64,000 nucleotides of DNA from Infirmifilum lucidum (lineage in GTDB: Archaea > Thermoproteota > Thermoprotei > Thermofilales > Thermofilaceae): assembly GCF_014876775.1 (NCBI RefSeq), contig NZ_CP062310.1, positions 1,465,699 through 1,529,698 of the forward strand. Reading direction: 5' to 3'. This document shows positions 53,599 through 60,813 of the stretch, piece after piece. The position numbers and the translations under genes are program-made. The stretch's first letter is position 1. Each line of letters opens with the position of its first letter. Under the pieces are notes generated by a model. The model searched no databases, was not told the DNA's origin, and was given only the letters and a program-made list of their open reading frames with translations.

Positions 53599-54372
53599 CT
53601 AGACTTCGTGTATCTTCCTTTGGGTCAGGTCTCCGCTCCACTTCAGCACCCATATCCCGCGCTCCTCAGCCAGCCTCAGCGCCTCCGGGGTAGCGTAGTC
53701 GGCGTAGATGACTTTGATCAGCTTTCTTCTCAGCAGCTCCGGCCTCTTAGCCCTCACCAGCTCCACCTTGCGCTCCAGCTCCTCCACGAGGCCCACCCCC
53801 AGCCTTACTGTCGCCTCGCCAAGGACGCAGAGATCGCCCGAAGCACCGTAGATGTCCAGCTCCTCGCCGTCCACGAACACTCTGCTCAGCTCGACCCTCA
53901 CCCCGAGCTCCTTCTCCAGCCTGTAGCCCACCACCTCTAGAGCCTCCTCCTCGACAGAGAGAGTCAACCTCTCAAGAGTAGTAGCAATCCTGCTCTGGCC
54001 CTCCCTGAGCGCTCTAACCTCCTCCCACAGTCTGCCCTGGCCCTCCCTGAGCGCTCTAACCTCCTCCCACAGTCTGCCCTGGCTCTCTCTCAAGCTCTTG
54101 ACCTCTTCCCAAAGTCTCTCCTGGCCCTCTCTCAAACTTTTAACCTCCTCCCACAGCCTGTTCGCATTCTCCCACAACTTGTTCTGGTTCTCCCACAGCT
54201 TCTTCTGGTCCTCTCGCAGGAGCTTTATTTCCCCCAGTATCGCGTTGAACTTCTCGTCGTGCTCGCGGAGCCTCCTCAAGATCTCGTCGTAGCCCAGGTA
54301 GGAGGCAACAGCCAGCCTGAACTTCTCGTCCTTCTTCAACAGCTCCAGGAACTGCTCCTCCAGCGACCCCAT
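53599..54372 (-). CDS. Coiled-coil protein with C-terminal nuclease-like domain (DUF3782-like)
   Basis: A 257-residue archaeal protein: short helical N-terminal part (FLELLKKDEKFRLAVASYLG), a long coiled coil from about 35 to 145 with 14-residue units such as LREGQERLWEEVKS, then a C-terminal domain (about 150-257) with VDGEELDIYGASGDLCVLGEA that suits a PD-(D/E)xK-type fold. Catalytic residues are not obvious, so nuclease activity is unproved. It shares the layout with the gene at 55089-55727. Confidence 0.8.
   Translation of the reverse strand: MGSLEEQFLELLKKDEKFRLAVASYLGYDEILRRLREHDEKFNAILGEIKLLREDQKKLWENQNKLWENANRLWEEVKSLREGQERLWEEVKSLRESQGRLWEEVRALREGQGRLWEEVRALREGQSRIATTLERLTLSVEEEALEVVGYRLEKELGVRVELSRVFVDGEELDIYGASGDLCVLGEATVRLGVGLVEELERKVELVRAKRPELLRRKLIKVIYADYATPEALRLAEERGIWVLKWSGDLTQRKIHEV
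53997..54164. repeat. Four 42-bp units coding for a coiled coil, two of them identical
   Basis: Units lie at 53997-54038, 54039-54080, 54081-54122 and 54123-54164. The first two are identical; the other two diverge at a number of positions. Each encodes 14 residues (two heptads). Exact identity of the first two suggests a recent slippage or unequal crossover, so the length of this rod may vary between strains. Confidence 0.85.
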
Positions 54373-54493
54373 TCCACACTCCTAGACGGGAGAAACCCAA
54401 TTAAAGCTTTCGTACCCCCCAGAGACCCTCACGGGTCACGGCCCAAAACTCTACTACCAGAAACTATAAATAACCGCGTTACTAAACGCGCAC

Positions 54494-54844
54494 GTGCCCC
54501 AGGCGGAAGCGAGGAAGCTAGATTACGTGTCCTTCGGCCTGGCAACGGGGTTGTCCCAAGTGATTATTTTGACGATAATCTTCGCAATAATATTTCTCAT
54601 TGCACTTCTACTAGCACCATTTCATGCGTATTACAGAATAGGAGTACTTGGCCTAATCGGCGGCCTCTCCATGATAGTAGTATACCTAGCACTAGTCTTC
54701 GTACTAGGCTTCATAGGCGGAATGATCCACGCGGCAGTCTACAACTCCATAGTCTCCAACTGGGTAAAGATAAAGGTGGAAGTAGAAGAACAACGAGGAG
54801 TAGAGGAGCAGCAAGCCCCCTCCACCACTGAACCCAGCTCCTGA
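54494..54844 (+). CDS. Small membrane protein of unknown function
   Basis: A 116-residue protein with three hydrophobic helices (about residues 18-42, 50-75 and 78-95) and a charged, Glu-rich tail (VKIKVEVEEQRGVEEQQ). GTG 54494 lies about 26 bases after a TATAAATA box (54465-54472), a clear leaderless gene. Codon use has more A and T in the membrane part than its neighbours. Divergent from the coiled-coil gene. Function unknown. Confidence 0.75.
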   Translation: MPQAEARKLDYVSFGLATGLSQVIILTIIFAIIFLIALLLAPFHAYYRIGVLGLIGGLSMIVVYLALVFVLGFIGGMIHAAVYNSIVSNWVKIKVEVEEQRGVEEQQAPSTTEPSS

Positions 54845-55088
54845 ACACGCGCCACCCCCCGCAGAAAAACCCTCCAACGACTCAGGCCTACCACTCTAGC
54901 CGCCAGGAAACCCAGGGAGACACTCCACGCGCGCACCAACCCGTGGAGCAAACCTGGAACCACCACCGATTACGAGACAACCACTACAAGGCAGGTCTTC
55001 AGCACTCCACCCCGCCAGGCAGGGAGGCCCCGCAGCCCACGGCGGCGCCACGGGGGTTCGTGCCCCTTCCCCAACGGCCGCAGAGCTC

Positions 55089-55727
55089 TTAGACCCTGGT
55101 GTATATCTCCACGCCGTGCCTCCTCGCCGCCTCGAGGGCGGGACCCTCTGCATACGGCGTCACCATTACCAGCCTGTCAGGCTTGCGGCCCGTGGCCTCC
55201 TCGTAGAAGCGCGCCTTCCTGGCGAAGAGCACCACGTCCGAGGGCCTCACGTGGGACGAGACCTCGACTAGCACGACCCTGGCGTCGGAGATAGCCACGT
55301 CTACCTCGACGACAGACGGGTACCCGTACACCACCCCCCTCTCGTCGTAGGCCGTCCACCGCTCGACCCTCGCCCCCAGCTCTTTCTCCAGGATCCCCCT
55401 CAGCCCCTCCCTGAACGCCTCCTCGGCCACAAGCCCCCACCTCGCCCCGAGGGCGTCCAGGCGCCTGTTCACCAGCTGGAAGCCCAGCATCATGTCTTCT
55501 CTTAGCTTGTTCATATCCTCCCTTAGCTTGTTCATGTCTTCCCTGAGCCTGTTCATGTCCTCTACAAGCCTGTTCATGTCCTCCCTGAGCTTCACGAGCT
55601 CCTCCTCGTGCCTGTCCATCCGTTTCAGTATCTCCTCCAGGCCGATCAGCCCCGCGACGGCGTACCTGAACTCCTCGTCCTCCCTGAGCAGCCTCAACAC
55701 CTCCCTCTTGATGTCCACGCCCCCCAC
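55089..55727 (-). CDS. Coiled-coil protein with C-terminal nuclease-like domain (DUF3782-like)
   Basis: A 212-residue protein, related to the gene at 53599: helical start (KREVLRLLREDEEFRYAVAG), a coiled coil of heptads LREDMNK and LREDMNR (about 45-80) and a C-terminal domain with VDVAISDARVVLVEVSSH, which places Asp, Glu and a strand in PD-(D/E)xK order. VEVDVAI and VEVSS may be the D and ExS/K positions. It may cut or bind nucleic acid. Start GTG 55727. No functional partner is adjacent. Confidence 0.8.
   Translation of the reverse strand: MGGVDIKREVLRLLREDEEFRYAVAGLIGLEEILKRMDRHEEELVKLREDMNRLVEDMNRLREDMNKLREDMNKLREDMMLGFQLVNRRLDALGARWGLVAEEAFREGLRGILEKELGARVERWTAYDERGVVYGYPSVVEVDVAISDARVVLVEVSSHVRPSDVVLFARKARFYEEATGRKPDRLVMVTPYAEGPALEAARRHGVEIYTRV
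55491..55595. repeat. Five 21-bp units encoding heptads
   Basis: Consecutive 21-base units begin at 55491, 55512, 55533, 55554 and 55575, each starting CATGTC or CATATC on the plus strand. On the minus strand each encodes one heptad of the form LREDMN(K/R). The units have drifted to differing degrees, unlike the identical 42-bp units of the neighbouring gene. Confidence 0.8.
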
Positions 55728-55794
55728 TCCGCCCCCGCGGTATACTACGCGAAATCAGTATTTAAACCCTCAAGAACCCCGGGAAGGCACGGGC

Positions 55795-56117
55795 CAGCAG
55801 TGAGACTCCTCGACGAGTCCAAGACCGCACTCTTGCCGGGAGTTGTTCTGTTAGAGTACACCTGGGTAATGCTGGAGAAAGCTAAAGCTCCCCCTGACTT
55901 CTTGGCATGGGGAAAATCTCCGAGTACTACTCCGACCCGAGGATACAGTTCTACTGTGAAACAGAAGACGTAAAACCCGCTCTCTTGATCATGAAGAAAG
56001 AGGAGGCACCTCCAAGCACTTTTAACGACTACTAGCCACTGCAAGAAGTGACAGAGCCGAGGTTTTAACGTTCGACGACGGGCCCAGAGAAACCCCCAGG
56101 AAGTACGCAGTGAAGTA
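55795..56117 (+). pseudogene. Decayed PIN-domain (VapC-like) gene
   Basis: Three consecutive pieces in different frames read like the middle and end of a PIN ribonuclease: LLDESKTALLPGVVLLEYTW (about 55803), then SEYYSDPRIQFYCETEDV and PPSTFNDY (55920-56033), and finally LTFDDGPRETPRKYAVK (about 56064-56117). The order matches PIN proteins, whose ends often carry TFDD. The N-terminal catalytic region is missing, and at least one frameshift and stop codons separate the pieces. It fills most of the gap between 55728 and 56226, which otherwise holds no gene. Confidence 0.6.
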
Positions 56118-56226
56118 GCTCTCCAGCGGCCCCCTTAGAGACTTCTACCCCCCTCTAATCAAGAAGGTTTTTATTAGTCAATCAGCCGAGAGTAGACGGA
56201 CGAGCACGTTAAGGGCTTGGTACGGC

Positions 56227-57039
56227 ATGGGCCGAAAACGAGAAGGGGAAAAGCTTGGAGATTGGACGATAGAGCTCTTCGTCGAGAACGCTGAGCTCTA
56301 CCTCCGCTCATTGGAGAAGCGCGTCCCGCAAGCGCCGGTGGAGGTTAAGGCCCTACTAGAGCGGTTAAGCGAACAGGGGTTTGAGGTTAGGAGGGTTCTC
56401 GACCTCAACTGTGGTATCGGCAGGCACTCTATAGAGCTGGCGAGACGTGGAATCGAGGTCTTGGGGACAGACATCTCACCACTATACATCAAAATTGCAA
56501 GGGAGAGAGCCCGGAGCGAAAACGTCCACGACAAGGCACGGTTTCTGGTGGCTGACATGCGTGAAATCGCCCGCACACTCTCTAGAGAAGAAGCATTCGA
56601 CGGCATCATAAACCTCTTCACATCTTTCGGGTACTACGACGACGAAACAAACGATGATATTTTACGCCAGTGCAGAAGGCTCGTACGCGAAGGGGGGTTC
56701 TTCGCGCTAGAAACTGCCAACAAGGACTGGATCGTTAAGAACTTCCTCGAACAGAGCTTCCACTGGGAGGACGACCTACTCCTCCTTGAAGAAAGGGAGT
56801 TCGACCCCTACACTTCCAGAATACACAATACCTGGACCTACCTACAACGGGTAGACGAGAAAACCTACACCCTTAAGGGGCGGATCAAGTTCGACCATAG
56901 AGTATGGAGCCTCAACGAACTCATAGAAATGTTTAGGAGGACAGGGTGGAGCTTCAAGGCCGCCTACCCCGGGCTCAACGAAGAGAAAAACACCCCACTG
57001 ACAGCAGCAAGGAGACTACTAATCATAGCCCAGAGATAA
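56227..57039 (+). CDS. SAM-dependent methyltransferase
   Basis: A 270-residue class I methyltransferase. LDLNCGIGRHSIELA (about residues 59-73) is the SAM-binding motif I and VLGTDIS (about 79-85) the acidic strand 2 motif; DGIINLFTSFGYYDDE gives motif IV. A tail of about 100 residues is strand-rich. The substrate is unknown. Codon use has more A and T than the surrounding genes, a possible sign of transfer. ATG 56227. Confidence 0.88.
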   Translation: MGRKREGEKLGDWTIELFVENAELYLRSLEKRVPQAPVEVKALLERLSEQGFEVRRVLDLNCGIGRHSIELARRGIEVLGTDISPLYIKIARERARSENVHDKARFLVADMREIARTLSREEAFDGIINLFTSFGYYDDETNDDILRQCRRLVREGGFFALETANKDWIVKNFLEQSFHWEDDLLLLEEREFDPYTSRIHNTWTYLQRVDEKTYTLKGRIKFDHRVWSLNELIEMFRRTGWSFKAAYPGLNEEKNTPLTAARRLLIIAQR

Positions 57040-57084
57040 AAAAACCCATAACATCCCAGCCCCAACCAAATACGCATCAGTGGG

Positions 57085-57120
57085 GCTAAATTTTATAAAT
57101 CTCGGTTAAATTTTATAAAT
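57085..57120 (+). promoter_or_regulatory. Tandemly duplicated TATA element
   Basis: A 16-base block differing at one place, GCTAAATTTTATAAAT (57085-57100) and GTTAAATTTTATAAAT (57105-57120), is repeated 20 bases apart just before the ATG at 57126. The first copy is placed for a near-leaderless start of that gene; the second is only about 10 bases upstream and would start transcription inside the coding region. Confidence 0.6.
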
Positions 57121-57125
57121 ACAGT

Positions 57126-57380
57126 ATGCCAAGGTCATGGGATTTGTGGTTTGGGATATTTGTGGTATCCACTCTCCTGGCATTGACGATCAGCTTCCTA
57201 GGCCTCGCCTCGGACGACCCCACCCTAAGCAAAATCTTCTCCTACATCGGGTACGCGCTCCTGATCATAATCGCAATAGCCGCAGGCGTGCTACTTGTGC
57301 TAGGAATGACGTCGGAGGACGAAGGACGCCGGCCCTCTGAGCTCCAAAGCTCAGAGGACGAAACCCGACGTCATTATTAG
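57126..57380 (+). CDS. Small two-helix membrane protein
   Basis: An 84-residue protein with two predicted transmembrane helices (WFGIFVVSTLLALTISFLG at about residues 8-26 and YIGYALLIIIAIAAGVLLVL at about 40-59) and a charged C-terminal tail (SEDEGRRPSELQSSEDETRR). No family recognised. It has a duplicated promoter (57085-57120) and stands alone between the methyltransferase and a stretch without genes up to 57591. Confidence 0.7.
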   Translation: MPRSWDLWFGIFVVSTLLALTISFLGLASDDPTLSKIFSYIGYALLIIIAIAAGVLLVLGMTSEDEGRRPSELQSSEDETRRHY

Positions 57381-57591
57381 CACGCCGCCCCACTGTCCTA
57401 TCCGCGCCGCCCTACACGACGAAAACAGTAAGAATTAAGCCGACAACAAACCTGATCAGACCCATCGACCTATATGGGAGATGCATGCACAGCACAAGGT
57501 TGTTAAAGAAGTACAGCGCCACATTGTATACTTATAAACTTAACACCTCAGGCTTCTCGAGCGGCGTGCCTAAAGCGAGCGCGTAGGGTGC

Positions 57592-58488
57592 TCAGCACGA
57601 TCGGGCCAGCTGAGCCCCTGGGGCGGGGTCGGCGGGAGAGCCCAGCCCTTTGCTGGCCCTCCTGAATAGGAGTAAGAGCCTCAGAAGGAGGAGCACGGCC
57701 TTCAGCCTCACGTACTCGAGTAGGATCATGAAGATAGCCCCCCTCATAGCCCCCTCGGGGTACAGGACGTCCCTGACGCCCCTCTCACTCCTCTCATACC
57801 TGAGGCCTCTTATTATCACTACCGGAACAGCCTCGTCTGTCTGGCCGAAGAGGAGGTTAGCGGCGGCCGCCACGAGGTCGGTCAAGTCGTCCAGCCCGCC
57901 GAACTTGGGCTTCCCGTAGAGATCCCTGGCCCCGAAGTTCCTCGAGACAGGCTGGATCCCCGAGGAGCCTATCGCCACGTCTACAGTGCCGAACTTGTCC
58001 AGCTTCCACTCGGTATCCGCTATCACGACGGCCACGTCCTTGCCCGTGAGCTCCCTCACCCTCGCCCTTATCCTCCTGGCCGACAAGTCGGGATCCTCCG
58101 GCGGGAGGGTGCAGTACCCCTCCGTGGAGTTGGAGAAGTCCAGGCCCGCATCGCTCAGCACCATCCCCCTCACCCTAGTCATGAATATGTACGGATCCTT
58201 CCTCAACAGCTCCAGAGCCGCCCCCTCGTCCCTGGCGTACTCCCTGAACAGGTACCCGTACCTCTCGGCGAGCCCCCTCACCGGGATCACGAAGCTTATC
58301 CCCTCGGAGGCCCTGAGTATCAGCTTCACGGCCCTGGGATCCTTCCCGTACACCCTGGAGAGGAACCTGGCGGCGAGGGAGGGCTTCACGCCTTCCAGCC
58401 TGTAAACCCTGCCCTCGGCCTTCGACACCATCTCGGAAGTCAGCACTATGATCCCGGCCCCCCTCTTTCCCTCTTTTCTAGCGTACAT
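57592..58488 (-). CDS. CofE-like (F420 gamma-glutamyl ligase family) protein, truncated N-terminus
   Basis: A 298-residue protein resembling coenzyme F420-0:gamma-glutamyl ligase. VLTSEMVSKAEGRVYRLEGV, AGLDFSNSTEGYCTLPPEDP, AVVIADTEWKLDKFGTVDVA and VPVVIIRGLRYERSE follow the family order. The usual first strand with a GDD motif is missing, because the region upstream of ATG 58488 does not encode it. The C-terminal 35 residues are hydrophobic and Leu-rich, then Pro-rich. It may be an active relative, a paralogue or decayed; no other F420 gene is in the window. Confidence 0.72.
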   Translation of the reverse strand: MYARKEGKRGAGIIVLTSEMVSKAEGRVYRLEGVKPSLAARFLSRVYGKDPRAVKLILRASEGISFVIPVRGLAERYGYLFREYARDEGAALELLRKDPYIFMTRVRGMVLSDAGLDFSNSTEGYCTLPPEDPDLSARRIRARVRELTGKDVAVVIADTEWKLDKFGTVDVAIGSSGIQPVSRNFGARDLYGKPKFGGLDDLTDLVAAAANLLFGQTDEAVPVVIIRGLRYERSERGVRDVLYPEGAMRGAIFMILLEYVRLKAVLLLLRLLLLFRRASKGLGSPADPAPGAQLARSC

Positions 58489-58569
58489 GCCTACCGGAGT
58501 AGAGGGCCATGGGCGGGCTACTCGCTAGGCCCCCTCCTCGGCATGCTTGCGTGTCCGCCGTGCCCAGTA

Positions 58570-59007
58570 TTAAGGGTTTCTGACCCTTATCTTGATGGCC
58601 CTGGCCTTTGCTATCGCCTCGAGGATTTTCCTCGCCTCCTCGTCCTTCACGGCCGGTATCGCGTCCATTATCGCCGCCCGCAGCTTGTCGTCTACCTCGA
58701 CGGTGAGCGCCCTGAGCCTCGAGACGTACTCCAGCCAGAGCGGGTCTGCCTTGTGGAGGTGCCACTTGTGCTTCACGCCGCCCCCGCCGTGGACGAGGTA
58801 GATGTGCTTGCCCAGGAACATGGCGAAGCTGGTGGCGGCCGCGCCGCACTTGGGGCACGTCAGCGCCACCCTGTCGGCGTCCGCGCCCCTGTACACGCCC
58901 TCTAGCCTCCAGGCCCCTGTCTCCTGGTCGTAGACGTATTTCTCTAGTACGTACTCGCCGCCCTCCTTCCTCAGCTCGAACCTCCAGCCCCTCTTCCTCC
59001 TGGCCAT
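58570..59007 (-). CDS. Zinc-ribbon protein, member of a three-copy local family
   Basis: A 145-residue protein: basic N-terminus (MARRKRGWRFELRKEG), strand-rich part, a CPKCGAAATSFAMFLGKH-type knuckle with following HGGGGVKHKWHLHKADPLW, and a helical tail (RKILEAIAKARAIKIRV). The first cysteine pair has no second pair; conserved His residues may complete the site. A full paralogue is at 62067-62522 and a 3' fragment at 59876-60024. A TAAAATAT element lies about 25 bases upstream of ATG 59007 (leaderless). It is divergent from the small-gene cluster. No known function. Confidence 0.72.
   Translation of the reverse strand: MARRKRGWRFELRKEGGEYVLEKYVYDQETGAWRLEGVYRGADADRVALTCPKCGAAATSFAMFLGKHIYLVHGGGGVKHKWHLHKADPLWLEYVSRLRALTVEVDDKLRAAIMDAIPAVKDEEARKILEAIAKARAIKIRVRNP
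58587..58724. repeat. 138-bp direct repeat, copy 1
   Basis: This stretch inside the zinc-ribbon gene's 3' half is identical base for base to 59887-60024, exactly 1300 bases away in the same orientation. Divergence starts at once beyond both ends. Perfect identity over a coding part suggests recent duplication or gene conversion. Confidence 0.9.
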
Positions 59008-59102
59008 ATGTCAAGTATCCACGGGGTGATATTTTACTCTATTGTCTTGGAAGAAAGAGATATATACCAGTCTGGAAAATAAATCCACGCGGGGTGGTGG
59101 GG

Positions 59103-59258
59103 TTGAGGAAGTACACGAGGGCACTGGCGACAGTCGTAACGGAGGAGCTGTACGCGAAGGTGGACGAGCTGGCGGCCAGGCTCGGCATCACGAAGTCTGA
59201 CTTCGTGCGGATGGCGGTGCAGGAGAAGGTCGCCAGGGAGGAGGGGAAGGCGCAGTGA
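59103..59258 (+). CDS. Ribbon-helix-helix (CopG-like) small DNA-binding protein
   Basis: A 51-residue protein. It reads TRALATVVTEELYAKVDELA then ARLGITKSDFVRMAVQEKVA, a textbook MetJ/Arc/CopG ribbon-helix-helix: a short strand, helix 1, turn and helix 2. TTG 59103 is preceded by GGTGGTGG; GTG 59094 and 59097 are in-frame alternatives. A TATATA element lies at about 59059-59066. It probably represses its own small operon, an arrangement common in archaeal plasmids and viruses. Confidence 0.82.
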   Translation: MRKYTRALATVVTEELYAKVDELAARLGITKSDFVRMAVQEKVAREEGKAQ

Positions 59259-59311
59259 GCACGCCGCGCTGGTTCGCCGATGCCCTGTCGAGGCTCAGCT
59301 CCGAGGCTTGA
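59255..59311 (+). CDS. Very short reading frame overlapping both neighbours
   Basis: GTG 59255 overlaps the stop of the ribbon-helix-helix gene, and the TGA at 59309-59311 overlaps the TTG of the next gene. It would encode STPRWFADALSRLSSEA. The middle resembles the DPLWLEYVSRLRAL part of the zinc-ribbon protein at 58570, so this could be a fragment kept by recombination rather than a functional peptide. Confidence 0.3.
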   Translation: MSTPRWFADALSRLSSEA

Positions 59312-59313
59312 GG

Positions 59314-59535
59314 ATGGAGGGCGAGCTACGTGTCCTCGCCTCGGTGGCCCTCAGGGAGCTGCTCCAGGAGTGCAGGTACGGGGGCAGGATAGTCGTCCCG
59401 GTGGTGTTCAAGGCTAACAAGTACGTCACGCCGGTCACGCTCGCCAGGTACGCCACGAAGGCCCTGTACAATATGGTGCTCGGAACCGAGGCGGCTATAG
59501 GCATGGACTACGTGCTCTACTTCTCGGAGGTGTAA
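59314..59535 (+). CDS. Small protein of unknown function in accessory cluster
   Basis: A 73-residue protein (ATG 59314; TTG 59308 is in-frame upstream). It contains VLASVALRELLQECRYGGRI and YATKALYNMVLGTEAAIGMD, predicted helices separated by strands. No family recognised. Tight overlap with the upstream tiny frame suggests one polycistronic unit beginning with the ribbon-helix-helix gene. Confidence 0.6.
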   Translation: MEGELRVLASVALRELLQECRYGGRIVVPVVFKANKYVTPVTLARYATKALYNMVLGTEAAIGMDYVLYFSEV

Positions 59536-59539
59536 GGAC

Positions 59540-59836
59540 GTGGACGTCGTGGTAAAGCCCCTCAACCTCGGGCCGAGGCCTCACGCGACGTTCAGGGTGT
59601 CGGCCGGCGGCAGGGCGTACACGCTGTACTGGAGCATGCGGAGGGTGACCTACAGGGTCAAGGCGCACTACGTCGTGGTGGAGGAGGAGGGGACGGGGAA
59701 GAGGTACAGGCTGGTCGTCGTCGAGGCGCTGAGGAAGCTGGACGTGGTGTACTTCGCCGGGGACGGCGCCCCGCCGGCGGGGGACGAGGTGGGGAGGGTC
59801 TCAGCGGTGGTGCTGAACGCCCTGAGGGGCGGGTGA
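59540..59836 (+). CDS. Small strand-rich protein of unknown function
   Basis: A 98-residue protein, strand-rich (ATFRVSAGGRAYTLYWSMRR, VTYRVKAHYVVVEEEGTGKR). GTG 59540 follows GGAGGTG by about 8 bases. A 45-base part of this gene reappears in damaged form at about 61898-61942, where it joins the end of the DUF5679-like gene. No known function; typical of accessory plasmid or virus DNA. Confidence 0.6.
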   Translation: MDVVVKPLNLGPRPHATFRVSAGGRAYTLYWSMRRVTYRVKAHYVVVEEEGTGKRYRLVVVEALRKLDVVYFAGDGAPPAGDEVGRVSAVVLNALRGG

Positions 59837-59875
59837 AGGGGGAGAAAAAAATATTTTATTTGTTTTTCCTCTACG

Positions 59876-60024
59876 CTACCCCGCTTTTATCTTGATGGCC
59901 CTGGCCTTTGCTATCGCCTCGAGGATTTTCCTCGCCTCCTCGTCCTTCACGGCCGGTATCGCGTCCATTATCGCCGCCCGCAGCTTGTCGTCTACCTCGA
60001 CGGTGAGCGCCCTGAGCCTCGAGA
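59876..60024 (-). pseudogene. 3' fragment of the zinc-ribbon family gene
   Basis: The minus strand reads SRLRALTVEVDDKLRAAIMD to KILEAIAKARAIKIKAG and stop, matching the C-terminal third of the gene at 58570. The final residues differ (IKIKAG versus IKIRVRNP), so the copy has its own 3' end; the 5' two thirds are absent and are replaced by the plus-strand membrane gene. It lies next to copy 2 of the 138-bp repeat. Confidence 0.7.
59887..60024. repeat. 138-bp direct repeat, copy 2
   Basis: Identical to 58587-58724. At its right end (60024/60025) the sequence changes abruptly to an unrelated membrane protein gene, which has no N-terminal start of its own. This abrupt joint suggests that recombination at the repeat replaced the 5' part of that gene. 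Confidence 0.9.
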
Positions 60025-60052
60025 GCGCATCAGGTATGCCGCGAACCTCTTC

Positions 60053-60519
60053 GTGTTCCTGGTCTCCGTCCTGACCTCGTACGTCATGGCGGTGAACTCC
60101 CAGACGGCCCTCCTCGGGTTACTGGGTATCGCGGCGGCGCTCTATATCTCCAAAACCTTAAAAAGGGGAGGTGCTGGGCGTGGGCCGTGTCGCTGTTCAT
60201 GTTTATCTTCACCGCCTCGTTTGCAATCATGTATGCTTTCGTCGTCGACCCGCTCTACGCCCTGCTCGCAGTAGGGCCTGCCGTCGGGATTGCCTTTCTC
60301 TTAGACCGCGAGTCCCGGGCCTTCTGCGGGGTAATACTCGATTCTGGCGAGAGTGTCGTCTCCCCCCGCCACGCGGCGGGTAACACTGGGATACCACTTG
60401 GTTCTGGCGTGAGTGAAGCCTCGGCAGGGAGGGTTTGCCCTACTTGTGGCCTGCCAGCAACATACATCAACAGCCTAAACAAGTTCTACTGCTTCAACTG
60501 CAAAAAATACGTTGAGTAG
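60053..60519 (+). pseudogene. Membrane plus zinc-ribbon protein, split by frameshift
   Basis: Two open stretches in adjacent frames make one plausible protein. The first has NLFVFLVSVLTSYVMAVN then LLGLLGIAAALYISKTLK (two helices). The second has WAWAVSLFMFIFTASFAIM and YALLAVGPAVGIAFLLDRE (two helices) followed by RVCPTCGLPATYINSLNKFY and CFNCKKYVE (a two-CxxC zinc ribbon). A -1 shift at TTAAAAAGGGG (60158-60168) joins them. A shorter independent gene from GTG 60187 (110 aa) is the alternative. The 5' end is cut by the 138-bp repeat. Confidence 0.6.
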
Positions 60520-60633
60520 GCTCATAAGGGCGGGTATGTGTAAGGAGAATGCTTGATCTATAGCACGGGCGGGCGAAAAAAGGGAGAAGGAGAAATATTA
60601 AAAAGGAAAAAAAGGATTTTTAGGGCGTGTACA

Positions 60634-60807
60634 TCAGCGCCAGCTACTTGGCCTTGTCGGCGTCCTCCCGCGGGCCCTCGCGAGGACTTCGTGCTCGGTC
60701 GAGCCGCAGTTGGGGCAGGGGGTGTTGCCCGCGTATATGTTGCGGCACGCCCTGCACTGCCGCACCTCGACCTCGTAGTACGCGTCCTTCCTCCCCACGC
60801 CGGCCAC
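60634..60807 (-). CDS. Small two-CxxC zinc-ribbon protein
   Basis: A 57-residue protein from GTG 60807. It contains VRQCRACRNIYAGNTPCPNC, a complete zinc ribbon with two cysteine pairs, and an Arg/Pro-rich tail (ARARGRTPTRPSSW). It starts 6 bases after the stop of the gene at 60814, so both are co-translated. Archaeal viruses and plasmids carry many such zinc-ribbon genes; the function may be transcription or RNA binding. Confidence 0.65.
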   Translation of the reverse strand: MAGVGRKDAYYEVEVRQCRACRNIYAGNTPCPNCGSTEHEVLARARGRTPTRPSSWR

Positions 60808-60813
60808 CCACGC

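Noticed and set aside
54739-55153. Minus-strand frames between the small membrane gene and the coiled-coil gene
   Set aside because: Short, partly antisense, with no family resemblance; I see nothing else in this gap.
57592-58488. Evidence for an F420 pathway
   Set aside because: One truncated CofE-like gene is not enough; no other cof gene is present.
58478-59014. Minus-strand frame of 178 codons overlapping the zinc-ribbon gene
   Set aside because: Same strand, other frame; Arg/Gly-rich low-complexity text and no cysteine pattern.
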